A stretch of DNA of 64,000 bases from NCBI GenBank assembly GCA_026027325.1, contig JAMSLZ010000018.1, forward strand, positions 124,001 through 188,000, in the 5' to 3' direction. Below are positions 24,467 to 36,539 of the stretch, piece after piece (the stretch's first letter is position 1; the number at the start of each line of letters is the position of its first letter). This DNA comes from Actinomucor elegans. Its lineage: Eukaryota; Mucoromycota; Mucoromycetes; Mucorales; Mucoraceae. A program made the translations under genes and the position numbers. The notes beneath the pieces were generated by a model. That model searched no databases, was not told the origin of the DNA, and saw nothing but the letters and a program-made list of their open reading frames with translations.

Positions 24467-25639
24467 ATGGGAGCTTTATTATCTCGAGAAAAGGTAGCTA
24501 AATAGACACACACTTTACTAGTAATGTATTAAACATGGAATAGGGCGATTCAAAAGACTTTGAACAAGTACTTTCGAAACTAGATGCCGATATACAGAAA
24601 GTCGAAGGACAATTAAGCGAGATCAAAATTAAACAACGAAAAGCAAGTTTCATGTGGACTATATATTCACTTGTTATTTGGATTGTGTGCGTTGTATACT
24701 TGTTCTATCAAATCGTCAGTGACACTACAACTCAAGATATGATGCTGGCTGGTGTACCCGTAGTATTATTACCAGTTGGGTAAGGCTATCTATTCATACG
24801 CTTGTGCTTTTGGCTGACACCTTTGTAAGAATTTATCACGTAAGGAAACTGTTGGTTTGGTGGTATGATCAGAGACAAAAGAAAGAAGAAGCCACACTAG
24901 CTACACTTCGTAAAGAACAAAAAGACAAACTGGAAGATTTAAAGAAAAAAACTAGTTATTACACCACACAATCGTTATTAGAAAAGTATGACGATGCCTT
25001 GTTGAAAAAGAAAAAGGAAGAAGCACTCAAACAGCAACAACAGCAACAGCAACAGCAACAGCAGCCAAGAAAACCTGTTTCAATGCCCATGAGACAGCAA
25101 CAACCCAATTTTCCTGCCAATTTCAATAACGGTGCACCTCGTCCAATGCAACCAAATCAACAGCCCATCTTACCTCCTCCACGCACGGAACCTCAGTGGT
25201 ACGATAAGCTTGTTGATGCTCTCGTAGGGGATGCAGGACCTGAAACAAAATATGCATTGATATGTACTCATTGTTATAACCACAACGGATTGGTCGCAAA
25301 AGAAGAATTTGATACTATTCGTAAGTATTCGGCATGCGGATACTACTAGGTACTCACATATTTTATTTAGAATATATCTGTCCTGTCTGTAAGCAGTTTA
25401 ATCCATCTCGTAAGTCGAAACAAATCATGCTGCCTCAACAGGAGCAGGAGGGTAGTAAAGAAAAGGCTGTTGGTAAAGAGAGGGTTATTCCCGAAGAATC
25501 TGAAGAATCTGAAGAAGAAGAGGTCATTGACAAGTTGAAACGAGAATATTTAAAGGATGAAGATGATAATACGACTATTGGTTCACGCGTTAGAAAGCGT
25601 CACACTACTCCATCTACTACTGTTAATGACACTGAATAG
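24467..25639 (+). CDS. LNP1: Lunapark-type ER junction protein
   Basis: Four exons (24467-24493, 24544-24779, 24830-25320, 25371-25639) give 340 aa. Lunapark sits at three-way junctions of the ER and stabilises them. The N-terminal MGALLSREK begins with a myristoylation-like Gly. A short coiled coil follows, then two membrane helices (about 49-72 and 80-100; WTIYSLVIWIVCVVYLFYQIV), a long coiled coil rich in Lys/Glu and a Gln run at about 178-190. The zinc ribbon is CTHCYNHNG...YICPVCKQFNP, with four Cys split between exons 3 and 4. The acidic tail resembles other Lunaparks. The final 17 coding bases overlap the 3' end of the convergent copper transporter gene. Confidence 0.93.
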
Positions 25640-26237
25640 ATTTATCGCCTGATAATCTACCATTGCCGAAAATAAAATGACCAAATCCCGCACCCAATAC
25701 AGTTGCAATCATTAGGTAACCGTTGTAAGTCATAAATACCAACATAAGCCAAAAACTAAGGCCGACAAGAACTGCGTAAATACTTGAGCGAATCAATTGG
25801 CGTTTTTTGGAAAGTCTATTTGAATGATTAGTATTTCAAAATGACGCTAATTGTACATAAATCTACCTTGTATGTTGCTGATATGCATGTACAATCGATC
25901 CTTGCCCTAGTAATTCTTGAGTTTCTTGCTCGCTTTCTTCGTATTGCCCATTTCTTTGTAACAAAAGTTCAGCTTCTTTCCATCGACTTTCGATCATGGT
26001 AGAATAAGCTCGAATGTACTCGAATCCGGCAGCGATCAAGAAGATAGCAATACAAGATACCAACATACTTGATGGTCCTGAGACATGCCACCAACGAAAT
26101 ACGATGCATGTATCTTTTACTTGCCAATTAAATAACATCTAGTTTTATTATAAGCCTACGTATATATAGCATACTATTATTTTATTTACATTCATCTTAC
26201 AAGTGGCTGGCATATCATGACCTGTATGATCCTCCAT
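25623..26237 (-). CDS. Ctr-family copper transporter
   Basis: Three exons (26237-26190, 26138-25867, 25815-25623) give 170 aa. Ctr proteins form trimers that import Cu(I) across the plasma or vacuolar membrane. The N-terminus MEDHTGHDMPATCKMNM is short and has few Met/His ligands. The first helix follows WWHVSGPSSM. A cytosolic loop of about 60 residues precedes helix two with the signature M-x-x-x-M (MLVFM), and helix three carries G-x-x-x-G (GAGFG). The short N-terminus, lacking long Met motifs, is closer to Ctr2/Ctr6-like vacuolar forms than to yeast Ctr1; that is inference. Start set at the first ATG after an upstream GA-rich microsatellite. The stop lies inside the Lunapark coding region. 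Confidence 0.9.
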
Positions 26238-28895
26238 TTTATCGCAGTTTGTTTAGAAAAGAAAAAGAGAGAGAGAGAGAGAGAGAGTGGAAATTCATAT
26301 TTTTGCGGCTTTTTAGCTCCCCAATAACGTGAGGAGTATGAATTACATACAGTCTCGTGGTGAGACAGAAACTAAACAAAATCGCATAATCATCTCTTGA
26401 TCTTGTGTGTACATGAGAGGCTCCCTTCTTTCTAGTATCTCGAGATCAACAATGAGCATTGATGTCCGGGAAACATGGGTCCTTATTCTATAAGCATAGA
26501 TTGATCTCGACTAGTAGATTTCAAAACACACATCAATAGCCAATGTGGTTTTGACACAAAATATAATATAAACCTTTAGCTGAATAATAATAATAATCAG
26601 CATGCCTGCTCAGTTGTTCGTGCATTATCAGCCTGCAATCCGCAGCTCAAACTTTGTTGTTCGTTCTATGTTAAAGAGAAAATAAAAGTACAATAAAAAT
26701 ACCAATGTATACTTACAACATCTGCAATAACGTTGAATTACAAATTGTTCCTTCAAAATATTCTTTTAATTCGGTTAAAAAGTGATGCGAGTTTTTATCA
26801 CCACCATTACGTAACTTCTTCATTTAATTATCAGATATCGGTGCTTTAACAATAATTGCGCGCACGGCGGTGACAGCAGCAAAAGCAGCTTTTTCAGAGC
26901 ATCAAAAAATGAACGTATGCTCTTTGGTGCAATTTTTAAAAGCAAAGTAATATTAATAAGCAAGAGATGTGTTTAATAATTTTATCAAGACTGAAATGGT
27001 GCATCTAATAGTATAAGTCACTTATAATTAGTCCTTTAATTCATAAACATGTCCTCAATAAAATCGATTTTGTTGTAGATTTTTAGAAACGCAACCATAA
27101 TTCGAATATTTCAAAAGAGCTAAAATACACAGTTAATACTTTTACACATCATCATACATAACAACCCTACATTATTGCCACGCTATATCTCGAAAATACT
27201 ATTTATTGCTTCAAAAAAAAAGTATGCTGATGCAATATCAGATATCAATCTACATATATCGCATCTGATAGCGGGAACTTATTTAGAGTGAGACACTGGA
27301 TATTTAAACAGAATTGAAGTCCACTGATGGCCCAGAAGATGTGTGTTGGATGCAGAGTATCCTGTCATTCTTCTTGCAGGCCAAGACACATCATTTGCTT
27401 CGCATTCCCAATAATGCTACCGTTGTGAACAGTAGACTAAGTCTAGCCTCAGTTCTGTTACAGCCGAAACGCTTATATTCAAGCCAAGTAAAGGTCCCTT
27501 GTAGCTTCTACAAACACAAGGTGTTGTTGTTTCTTTGGTATAATATTGAAGAAGAAAAGCTCCAATAGATGTATGTATGATGATATAATAGGAAAAGATA
27601 GAAATATAAAACGGATATATTCTTCCGGTTATATCTGGATCTACTACTCCATGTTTGGCTTTGCTCGTTCAGCCTTTTTTAATCACTGGCTTTGGTTACT
27701 ATATGTTTGTAGTGATGTCCAACGCATAGTTGTAACACCTTTTAGCTTTTTATGGGATATTCAAAGTGTCTATCATAGTTTCATGAATCCGTAAGCGATA
27801 TGATTCGTCTTATAGTTGGTAGTGGTACTTCAATCATACGTTACTTCGTTGAATGTCGGAGATAGAGATTGAGCTTCACCCGGTATGGTTCGCGTCTGTT
27901 GAAAAACAAGCGAATTTTTTTAATGCGCATTATACAATAACGATGTATGAATGTTGATAGATAGTAGAGAGCCCAAAAATTACGGAATCTTTTTTTTTTC
28001 TGATTACTTGCAACTCAAACGTCAATAAATAGCGAAAGGTATTTTGTACAGCTTTTAACGATGTTTCAAAGCGTAAAATATGCATTATTCACTTTATGGT
28101 TCCAATGTCAATTTTTGGATATAAACCCAAATTCACGAATGGCTGGTAAATATTCTTAATTGATTGGATAGCGGAGATGGAACACTTCTTTTGCTACTTT
28201 CAGCAGAAATCCTTGACGTTATCATCGAGATATAAATCTTGCACTTTGGAGATTACATAATGAATATCGTATGTTTTCTATTGCAATAGACCTTGGAACT
28301 GTTCACGGATTTCATCAGGTGCTAGAAAATTCCGATTGATAACTTTTTTTTTTTTTTTTTTCCTTCTGGGATGCATTTTTTTCTTTTTTATTGTTTCATA
28401 AAATCTATGCTATGAGAATTGCCTTGCTTATTACAAGTATAGTATTTCCATCATTCTCTTCTTTACGATGACTGGGGTGCCTTGTAGGAGCGGTTGAACA
28501 ACAATGCATATTTTATTGCATAGGCTTTACACATCGATTGGACGGCTAACAATAGATCTCTGATAGTAAGGTTACTGTAGCACCAGGTTAGTTATTGCCT
28601 CAAGCTGAACCTATTTTTCCTAGGATGTATAGGCGGGTTCGGCGGTTAAATCGCCATTGGATGACGGTCAACAGCCAAGTGGGAATTGCGAAGCATAGAA
28701 GAATAGATTACAAACAAAAGAACGTTAGAGCCATCATAGTAAGAAGTTTCAAGCGCGTTAATGACAAGCCGTGAAATGATGCGACAAATGATATCTGATT
28801 AGGAAGCATTGTTAAATGACGCAAACTGACAAGTGGATGATATAGGAGGCAGTGCGAAATAAGAAATAATTTCCCTTTTCTCTCTTCTTTATATC
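26238..28895. other. Intergenic region, no recognised gene
   Basis: Begins with a (GA)n tract at about 26268-26287 just upstream of the copper transporter start. An ORF at 27314-27568 (+, 84 aa) has ordinary-looking composition (NNATVVNSRLSLASVLLQ) but no recognisable domain or neighbouring exons. A T18-type run lies near 28344-28361. One weak copy of the dispersed TCGCATCTGATA motif is at about 27258. Confidence 0.5.
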
Positions 28896-29938
28896 ATGTC
28901 TTTCAAAAATAAGCATACTATTCGTATTGTACCTCACTTGGATAGTTCACATTCGCTGGTGTTTAATATTATTGAGCGAGATTTATTCAATAACGACACA
29001 ACTGTCCTAAAGATTGGCAGGTTTACAGACAGATTTTTCGATATGAACCGCATCACTTTTAAGAGCAAAGTAGTTAGTAGAGGACATGCTGAAATAGGGC
29101 TTAACAACAATCAGGTATAGTAGTAACAAGTATCTACATACATGATAATAATAATATCTATACAAGTTTTACATTAGAGACACTGGATCAAGTTCTGGTA
29201 CTTTTGTCAATAGAATAAGACTAAGCTCTGCAAATCAACAATCCAAACCTCATCGATTAAATAATGGAGATATTATACAATTGGGTGTTGATTATCAAGG
29301 TGGAATAGAAGAGATATATCGCTGCGTAAAGATGAAGGTTGAGATTGATCAGCTTAATCAAAGTCTAACATCCTACGGGTGAGTACCCTGAATTCATTAT
29401 ATTTTATTTACTCACTATTATATAGACTCAACTCGTTTAAATCCATTCGAAATATGTCTTCTAAAGATACATTAGATGAATGCTGTATTTGCCTATACGC
29501 TATCGCACCTTTTCAGGCCCTATTTGTAGCACCATGCTCTCATACCTTTCATTTTAAATGCTGTTATCCGCTATTACAAAACTTCCCTGGGTTTAATTGT
29601 CCTCTGTGCCGAGCATATGCTGATTTGAATGCTAATGTAGCTATTGAAACGGACGAGGCAAGTCTGTCACATCACATACTATAGTATATTTACACTTTTG
29701 GTAGGTCGTGCAAATGCTGAAGAAGAGCCAACTTGCAACTCAAGGTATATAGTCAAATTAGTATTGCACTATAAAACTAACGTAAAAATAGATTGCACTA
29801 CTACTATTACAATGAATAAACCTGATGATATTATCTCAGCACACTGTAAGTTCATCTCCTAAATACATTGCTCCTTAAGCAAATACTAATTGCCTTAATA
29901 TAGCGGAAAACCTGGTTTTATCCTCTGCCAGTCACTAA
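28896..29938 (+). CDS. DMA1: FHA-RING ubiquitin ligase, Dma1/Chfr-like
   Basis: Six exons (28896-29114, 29167-29378, 29426-29657, 29705-29744, 29792-29845, 29904-29938) give 263 aa, close to S. pombe Dma1. Dma1-type ligases read phosphothreonine with the FHA domain and ubiquitinate mitotic or septation regulators. The FHA domain has LKIGRFTDR, VVSRGHAEI and the RDTGSSSGTFVN loop with GDIIQLG. The RING reads CCICLYAIAPFQALFVAPC, then SHTFHFKCCYPLL and CPLC, i.e. a C3HC4-type pattern. The third intron (29658-29704) starts GCAAGT and ends TAG, a GC-AG intron; reading through it would stop the protein at 29684. The last two exons are short and encode an unremarkable Ser/Thr-rich tail. Confidence 0.92.
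29658..29704 (+). other. GC-AG intron in the FHA-RING gene
   Basis: 47 nt, donor GCAAGT and acceptor TTGGTAG. Splicing keeps phase 0 and opens three further exons; without it the frame ends within nine codons. Confidence 0.78.
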
Positions 29939-30052
29939 ATACCTACCCCAGATCAAATAATAAAGAACACAAAACAAAATACGGTTATATATATAAAACA
30001 AAAAGGTTTCTTATTCGAGATACTGTTTTATGACTAGCGAAAAAGAATATGT

Positions 30053-30510
30053 TTACTCCTGAGATCTGAGACGAGCACCAGCGTTGATAACCTTGACGTT
30101 CAATTGAGCGGCACGTTCAAGAAGAGCAACACGCTTCTTGGAAGAAACGTTGTGGGCAATCTCGGCAGCGTAAGAACGGTTGTGCATCAACAAAAGGTTG
30201 AGTTCACGAACGTTGGAGACAGTGAACTTGCGGAAACCGTTGGGCAACAAGTTGCGGGTCTTCTTGGCAGAACCGTAACCAATCTTGGGCATAGGAGCTT
30301 GACCCTTGAAGCGTCTACGCATGTTACAATCGATACCCTTGGGCTTTCTCCAAGATTCCTATAACCATATCATTAATAAATAAAAGCTCTCTCTTTGACA
30401 TATCATTTTGAAATACATACACCAACACGCATGAAACGGTTAGATTGGTGACGCTTGAAGGTAGCGGTACGCTTCTTGATAATAGTATGCTTGACAGCAG
30501 GAGTGACCAT
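30053..30510 (-). CDS. RPL32: 60S ribosomal protein eL32
   Basis: Two exons (30510-30421 and 30358-30053) give 131 aa, the normal length. The sequence carries [19 protein letters not shown], then [20 protein letters not shown] and [19 protein letters not shown], all typical of eL32. The donor is GTATGT at 30420, giving G|E at the junction. Codon use is strongly biased to C-ending codons compared with neighbours, as expected for a highly expressed gene. Convergent with DMA1, 114 bp between stops. Confidence 0.97.
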
Positions 30511-32764
30511 TGTTTACTATACAGAAAAGGTTAGCAAATGGCAACGCAACTGTTAATGAACAGAATCCTCCAGTCGAGTTTCTCTCTCTCTCTTTATATG
30601 TATATAAATCTCGGGCATGTTTTCCATTCAAACTTGATTTTCCTAAATTCAATTGTCAAAGGTTGCACTATGAAAATGATCCTCTTCAATTGCTCGGTCG
30701 AAATCCATATATCTACTGTGATTTTTCTCGGTCGTAATAAAGAGAGAGAGGATGGATGGATTCATACATATTATGAAACTTACTCTCGTAACTAATGGAT
30801 GGATGCAAAGAGAAGGGAAAAACAAAAAAATTGGGATTTGGCACTACACTTTGTTTCTCCACCTCCAGCTCACGTCCCAGCCTCGAGAGATTTTTTGGCT
30901 GGGCGGCGCTTCAAATCGATAACTACTATTACAGTTGTTGCTTAGAAAACCCTTCGTTTTATAACAGTGGTTGTTAGATCGACTTGGTTAGGGTGGCTAT
31001 CGTTGCTATATCCATTTGTAATATTCAAACCAATTGTTAAACTGGTTGTTTTCACTGGAATTTTTAATTAGGTAACAAGAAAGACAAACATTGGGATAAT
31101 GAAGATTATAAATTAACGAATGGTCACATAGCATTGATTGAAATAATATTACTGAAACGAATAGAAATGCTGCCAGTAACAAAAACTATTTTTGAGCTTA
31201 GACTACTCTTTTGATGTGGCCTTTGACCGAAATCAAATGAGATCTCTTCAGATAATTAGTGTATCAAGCCGACTTCATCATTGTTAATTTCTTGCATTTT
31301 CATTGGATAGCAGATATTCCATTCATCATTATGTTGCTGTCCATTCTCTAAGGCTCATTCAGGTTGTTTTCACATTTGCAATAATGTGTTTTTTTAAGAA
31401 CAACTTTCTATTAATACGTTAAAGCTTGCTTTAATCAAATCCACATTTAATGTGATGCTTCATCTAATGGCGTAAATAACATTTGATATTTCTTTGAATT
31501 GAATGAGCTATTATTGATAAAAGCGGTCATTTGCATTTGTTTTAGAAATGCAGATATAATTTGGGTGTCTGTATATATAATAGAATCTACAAAGAAAATT
31601 ATAGTTGGATACTATCAATATCGGTTTATCCACAATGTTAGAGAGCATTTACTTTAAAAATATTGATTTAAAACTTTTCAAAAAATGTGTCTGTGATACC
31701 TTCCTTTTACATTCTTTAACTGATTCCAGTTCAACATCTTGTCTGTTTGATATTACATGTTTAAAATTAATCAGCGCATCTACCACCCATACTTTTTGAG
31801 AGAAGTACAATATGTATCCACTGTAAATCATATGCATTCCATATAAACCAGATCTAATAATTCTTTGTACATTACTCTACCGATCTTGATTTAATGTCGC
31901 ATCTGATAAGTAAAGCATTTTCAGAATGAAATACAGTATTTGATAAAACTTTTACATTAAATAAGTGTGATGAGCATCATACATCAAAGGTCAACAATTA
32001 ACTATTACATTTGATATGAATTAGATTAAGCGGTCTATAGATCTATTGGTTGGAACAAACTTACCATTGAATACGGTTGCTAGTGTAGTTAATCTAGGGT
32101 GAACTGCAATATTCACTAGAATTTTTTTTAATTAAAGCACAGAGAGTACTTTCCACAGTTGTTTCAGAAAATAGACTATGTAAGTTTTGATGTGAACTAG
32201 ATCTATTGAGTTGTATGTTACCTTTTTGGCTTTTCAACCAATTGGGTCGGTTAAGGAAGCACATTTTGATTCTCTCATCCCTAATAGATCTTGTAAAACA
32301 TATTTTGTTTTTGTTAGTTACATATACAATATATGTAAAGGCATCTATACCTGTAAAGCTTGATTCAAGGATAAGGAACGATTATGTTACAATTCTCTTG
32401 AGTTGTGCTATATTTTTTTTTCCCTTTTCAAAGTGGCTTTTGACTAGAATTAAACAAGTTAAAAGCAATAAAACCTCAACAACGTGTATAACTTCAAACC
32501 AAACCGAATTTAATTGTCAATTTTCGTGAGATATATAAAGTGCGCTATATAATTAAGACTAAACTAGCATCCATAATTACATGTCTACATGAGCAGGCGC
32601 TAGACTAGATTCATTAAAATTCAGGAACGTAATGTTCATTGGTACGAAGTCCATTTTGGGCTTTACATGCATCGAAGCTCCGCGGTGCTTTGAGCAATTA
32701 GTCTCCAAACCAAGAATCATGTCCACATCAATAGCAAGTTGCTTATTTTTTCTGCTTTTTTGGC
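30511..32764. other. AT-rich gene-poor stretch
   Basis: No gene recognised. A (TC)n run near 30576-30594 lies upstream of RPL32 and a (GA)n near 30740. A copy of the dispersed motif with the core GTCGCATCTGATAAG is at about 31893-31908. ORFs here (for example 32206-32529) are hydrophobic translations of AT-rich DNA and not convincing. Confidence 0.5.
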
Positions 32765-33809
32765 CTACTGTGGAAAGTGATAATAAATTTCCTTTACTAA
32801 AAATTTAACCGAAAGTGTTGTAAATTGAAGCAATTTTCCATGGTATACTCTAAAGCGTTCAGATTTATCTCTGTTCACACTACGCAATTTCAAGTACGCC
32901 AGCCTATGGTATTTACGGCCAAACCTGGAATTGGTAGTAGAATATTTCGTATTAGCGAGTATCTTGCTATTACTCGTAAATGAGCTATTGTTGCTAACAT
33001 CGAATTCTAGTATGTTTAAGCTTAGTAAGCCAAGGTGTTCACCCATCAGCGAAAAAAGCTCTGATTTTATAAATAAAAAATCTATTTGGGAAAGCTTGTT
33101 TCGTCTAGAAAATAGCAAATGCATATATAAATCATATGTTTGCAATTTTTTCCAAGAATGATCTTTCTTCTTCTTTCTAGAATAACAAGTCTTCATCGTC
33201 TTCATCAGCCATTGCTATGGACCTTAAAATATAACCGGAATTCGTTTGATTGGTAAATTTTAGTATTGTGTCATTTGATCATTTGCAAACAATAGTAGCG
33301 ACCCAGCCCGATACTGTGCTATTATTGTTCTTATTTGGGATGTCAACAGTTAAACTGTTTACAAAGGTTACTGAGCTGTCTTTATCGATCCTTGCGTTGG
33401 TAAAAATAAGCTCCAGAAACTTAACGTTGTCTAAGCCGTTTGAAAATAGTATAATATGTTCAAAGTTTTGTTTTCTGACAAGTAAAGCCTCGTCTTTTGG
33501 ATTAAGTGATATTATATATATATATAATCATGTTTTTTGCCGCAAAAGGGTGAATGTTTCTTTCTGTATTTCAGATAGTAGGATGTTATTCAAACTGTGG
33601 CCTCCTTTTTTGTAGACATCCGCTAAGAATAAATCGTGATATATGAGACTACCGTCCACCAATATATAATTATAGAAAGCAAGAGAAATACAAATGGATA
33701 TGTTGTTTATAAAAAAAAGCTGATGTTGGATAGCTTGCTCATATTTTAGATAGAGGCGTTCGGTGTGATTATTAACTATGCACCTCCCTAATTTGCTGAT
33801 AACCTGCAC
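32765..33809 (-). pseudogene. Frame-broken relic of an unrecognised protein gene
   Basis: Three consecutive minus-strand blocks read like one protein but sit in different frames: 33809-33528, about 33518-33278 and 33205-32765. The middle block includes LVRKQNFEHIILFSNGLDNV and the last includes FRVYHGKLLQFTTLSVKFLV. No good donor/acceptor pairs join them, and stops separate them, so I read it as a decayed gene rather than an intron-rich one. Regular Leu/Ile/Phe spacing (LLSLNILEFDVSNN) is reminiscent of F-box/leucine-rich families that are abundant in Mucorales, but I cannot assign it. A T19 run sits just beyond its 5' end (33811-33829). Confidence 0.4.
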
Positions 33810-34478
33810 CCTTTTTTTTTTTTTTTTTTTACTTGTGCTTTTATTCTCTCATTGAACTGTATTTGATAAAGGAAAAGCTGGGTAATTTGGGTACAAAAAC
33901 ATTTTGATCGAAATTTCAACCAAAGATTAGATTGAAAAGTATAATACGAGTGCATTTTAACTGTACGTCAAACTAAAACCGTTGTGATGAGAGTTCCTTT
34001 TTGGAGAATATTAAACTATAAAATTAGGTGTATCTGAAAGAACTTGTTTCTCTTTGTATATTTTTTGGGAATAAAGAACGTATTTTTACTTCGATAAATT
34101 GAAGCTTAAAAGCGCTATATTTATTATTCATGTAGAAAGCATAGCCCTTCTAAACAGGCTATTCATATCATTAAATAATATCTTTAATTAGGTATATTAA
34201 CAAATGTAAACAGTCCTATAATTTAAGTGGACTAAGGGCATTTGCAGCAGATATTCAAAATATAAATTTTGAGATACCCTTTAAAGCATCACTTATGCAG
34301 CGGATGCTAGGTATTGATACTCTAAATTCAAAAGCCATTAAAATCCATAGCATCTGACCTAGTGCCTACTGCGAACGTTCTAGAGCGAAGCATTAGTAAA
34401 TGCCGTAGTTTACTCTGAACAAGGACTACTATTGAAAAATAACATTGGACCGAGATCAGCCGAAATCCCTTAAGCTTA
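33810..34478. other. AT-rich spacer
   Basis: Starts with a run of about 19 T. No ORF of note, no recognised repeat. Confidence 0.5.
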
Positions 34479-34943
34479 TTAGCGCAGTAGCAGGTTAAAT
34501 TTGGAAATTTCTGGACCCAGTAGTCGAAATCTTATACCAGAAATCAGAAATTTCAACATTAAGAAAACCATGTGCAAGTTGGCGTTATATACAGTTAGTA
34601 TCAATAGTCTATAATAGAATTGTCTATATAATAATGCAACTTTTATAAGAGTATAAATAGAAAAATATTGTACTAGAGAGTAAAAAAACACTATATATCC
34701 GGAGTAGTTTATCGCCGTCTCAGATACATGTGTAATCATAAAACACATCCCATTAAAAAAGAGCACAAAAATATCTACAATGCTCCTAAATGTCAAAGAT
34801 ATATCTCCTTTCTTCATTGTTCCAGATTCAATGTATATTTTCAAGGATTTTTGGTCGAGGACAACGTGGTGGTGGTGGACCCACAGTGTAATCACCGCAA
34901 GCCAATAAAATGATATGCCTAGCGCCTCAAGCATACCATTCAT
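34479..34943 (-). CDS. Putative multi-pass membrane ORF, unrecognised
   Basis: Open frame of 154 codons without introns. It has about four hydrophobic stretches (ISFYWLAVITLWV, IVDIFVLFFNGMCFMI, YIVFFYSLVQYFSIYTLIKV, VFLMLKFLISGI) separated by basic residues. Hydrophobic translations are common in AT-rich non-coding DNA, so this may be chance or the remnant of a gene. There is no recognisable family and no neighbouring gene that explains it. Confidence 0.25.
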   Translation of the reverse strand: MNGMLEALGISFYWLAVITLWVHHHHVVLDQKSLKIYIESGTMKKGDISLTFRSIVDIFVLFFNGMCFMITHVSETAINYSGYIVFFYSLVQYFSIYTLIKVALLYRQFYYRLLILTVYNANLHMVFLMLKFLISGIRFRLLGPEISKFNLLLR

Positions 34944-35903
34944 CTAATCATGTTAATGATGAATGGCACACGGAAACTATGGAGAAGAACATGTAGATTA
35001 GACGAAACTACAAAGTAAAAAGTATTTTACCAGATGCTCTCGATTATTCTTATTGTACGGTTGACTCTTGACAGATCGATATCACTAAATCGAGATCTGT
35101 GTTGAGTCAAGATTCCAACATATCAAACTGCATATAGATATGCTAAATCTTATAGGCATAACAAATATGCAAACCAGCTGACGATACGTCAATGTCATTA
35201 CGGAAATCAATTTTATTCTAATCAAGCATAAAAGAAGAGTGACAATTGGTGTTTCGATAGGAGAACCCTTATAAAGAAACGTGTCCTTGTGCAAAAATAG
35301 CAAGTAAATGTTTCTATTTCATCTTGTCACAAGAACCCTTTGGAATGTTGGCTTTGGATCTTCAGCGACCACGAGGCTTACAGAAAGCCAACAAGTCTAA
35401 TTAAAAAAGGAGCTATTTTATTCATATTTCCTTTCGAAATACATTGTTCTTTTGCAATTGAATGTGGCGTTTCGTGAATGTCTTTCAATCTTGTCTGATT
35501 ACATTATACTCTAGAGTTGATCGGGTGATTCTTTAATAGGATATCGATAGATTTGATTGGAGAAACTGTTGAGATATTGAAAAGCGCAGTGTAAAGGCGC
35601 CGCAGTGTACGAGTTACGAGGACACTTCAGCGAGAATAGTATCATTATACTGTACATCATAGACAATACCGTGCTTCTTGCCATCCAATATATATAAATA
35701 TACATATGTATTAAGGAGCAATGCTTAGAGCATTGTTTGTATACTATGAAGGACAGAGTAGTCTGATTGGTCATTTGTCTTTAGCTTTACAGTTGTACCA
35801 TGAGGTCTCATTAAGGGCAGAAGGTCGGGTTTGAAAATTAAGCATATAAATACAACGGCTTGATACTCTTTACTTCTTTATACTTTCTTTTCACTTTATA
35901 ACC
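34944..35903. other. Intergenic region with an imperfect hairpin
   Basis: An imperfect inverted repeat spans 35061-35110: TTGACTC and ACAGATC pair with GATCTGT and GAGTCAA, leaving a short loop around 35084. No gene recognised. ORF 35511-35774 on the minus strand looks random. The CT-rich sequence directly before 35904 could be the promoter of the next gene. Confidence 0.45.
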
Positions 35904-36539
35904 ATGATGGACACAATGACATTCACTACTTCTTCTGCTCACAGTTTTCCAAAGAGAATTCGATCCGTTTCAGCACGTCTATTCTCTATAAACACCAATA
36001 ACGATCACCCTTCAAATAAACGCATTTCATGCCCTTCATCATCCGATAATATATTAAATCCATCAAAATGGTTTCCGCGTATAAGATGCCGCTCTTCTTC
36101 TTCTGCATCATCTACATTTTCAATCGTCTTTTCTTCAAATACTACTGTTATTGACACACCCTTTGTCATGGATCACCAAGAGCACAATGAACAAACAAGT
36201 GCCATATCACTCGAAATCGCGTCCTCGGAATTAGAGAACCTATACAAGGACGCCAAAGAAGAGGTAGCCTATAAAATATAACGCGCAAATACAATAAAAC
36301 TAACTTATTTCTAGATTGAATATGCTATTGAATCGCAAGGATCAATATACTATGAAGGCGACAAAGTAACAGCTCATGCCGCTTTCGAATTATGTGAGAC
36401 GAAATATGGTACGGTGATGCAGTTACTGGGTGATACAACCAACGCTATCAAATTCAGATTCAGATGGCAAGCCGACCTTGATCAACTGCGGTCAAGATTA
36501 AACAGTTTACCTCCAGTTATTCATTCTATCTATGAATAA
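35904..36539 (+). CDS. Hypothetical two-exon protein
   Basis: Exons 35904-36263 and 36315-36539 join in phase 0 through a GTAGCC...TTTCTAG intron and give 194 aa. The first 100 residues are Ser/Thr/Asn-rich with basic patches and look disordered. The remaining 90 form amphipathic helices (ASSELENLYKDAKEEIEYA, then FELCETKYGTVMQLLG and KFRFRWQADLDQLRSRL). The helical part could be a small coiled-coil module. I do not recognise a domain. The frame being maintained across the intron, and the helix periodicity, make it likely real. Start chosen at the first of two adjacent Met codons. Confidence 0.65.
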
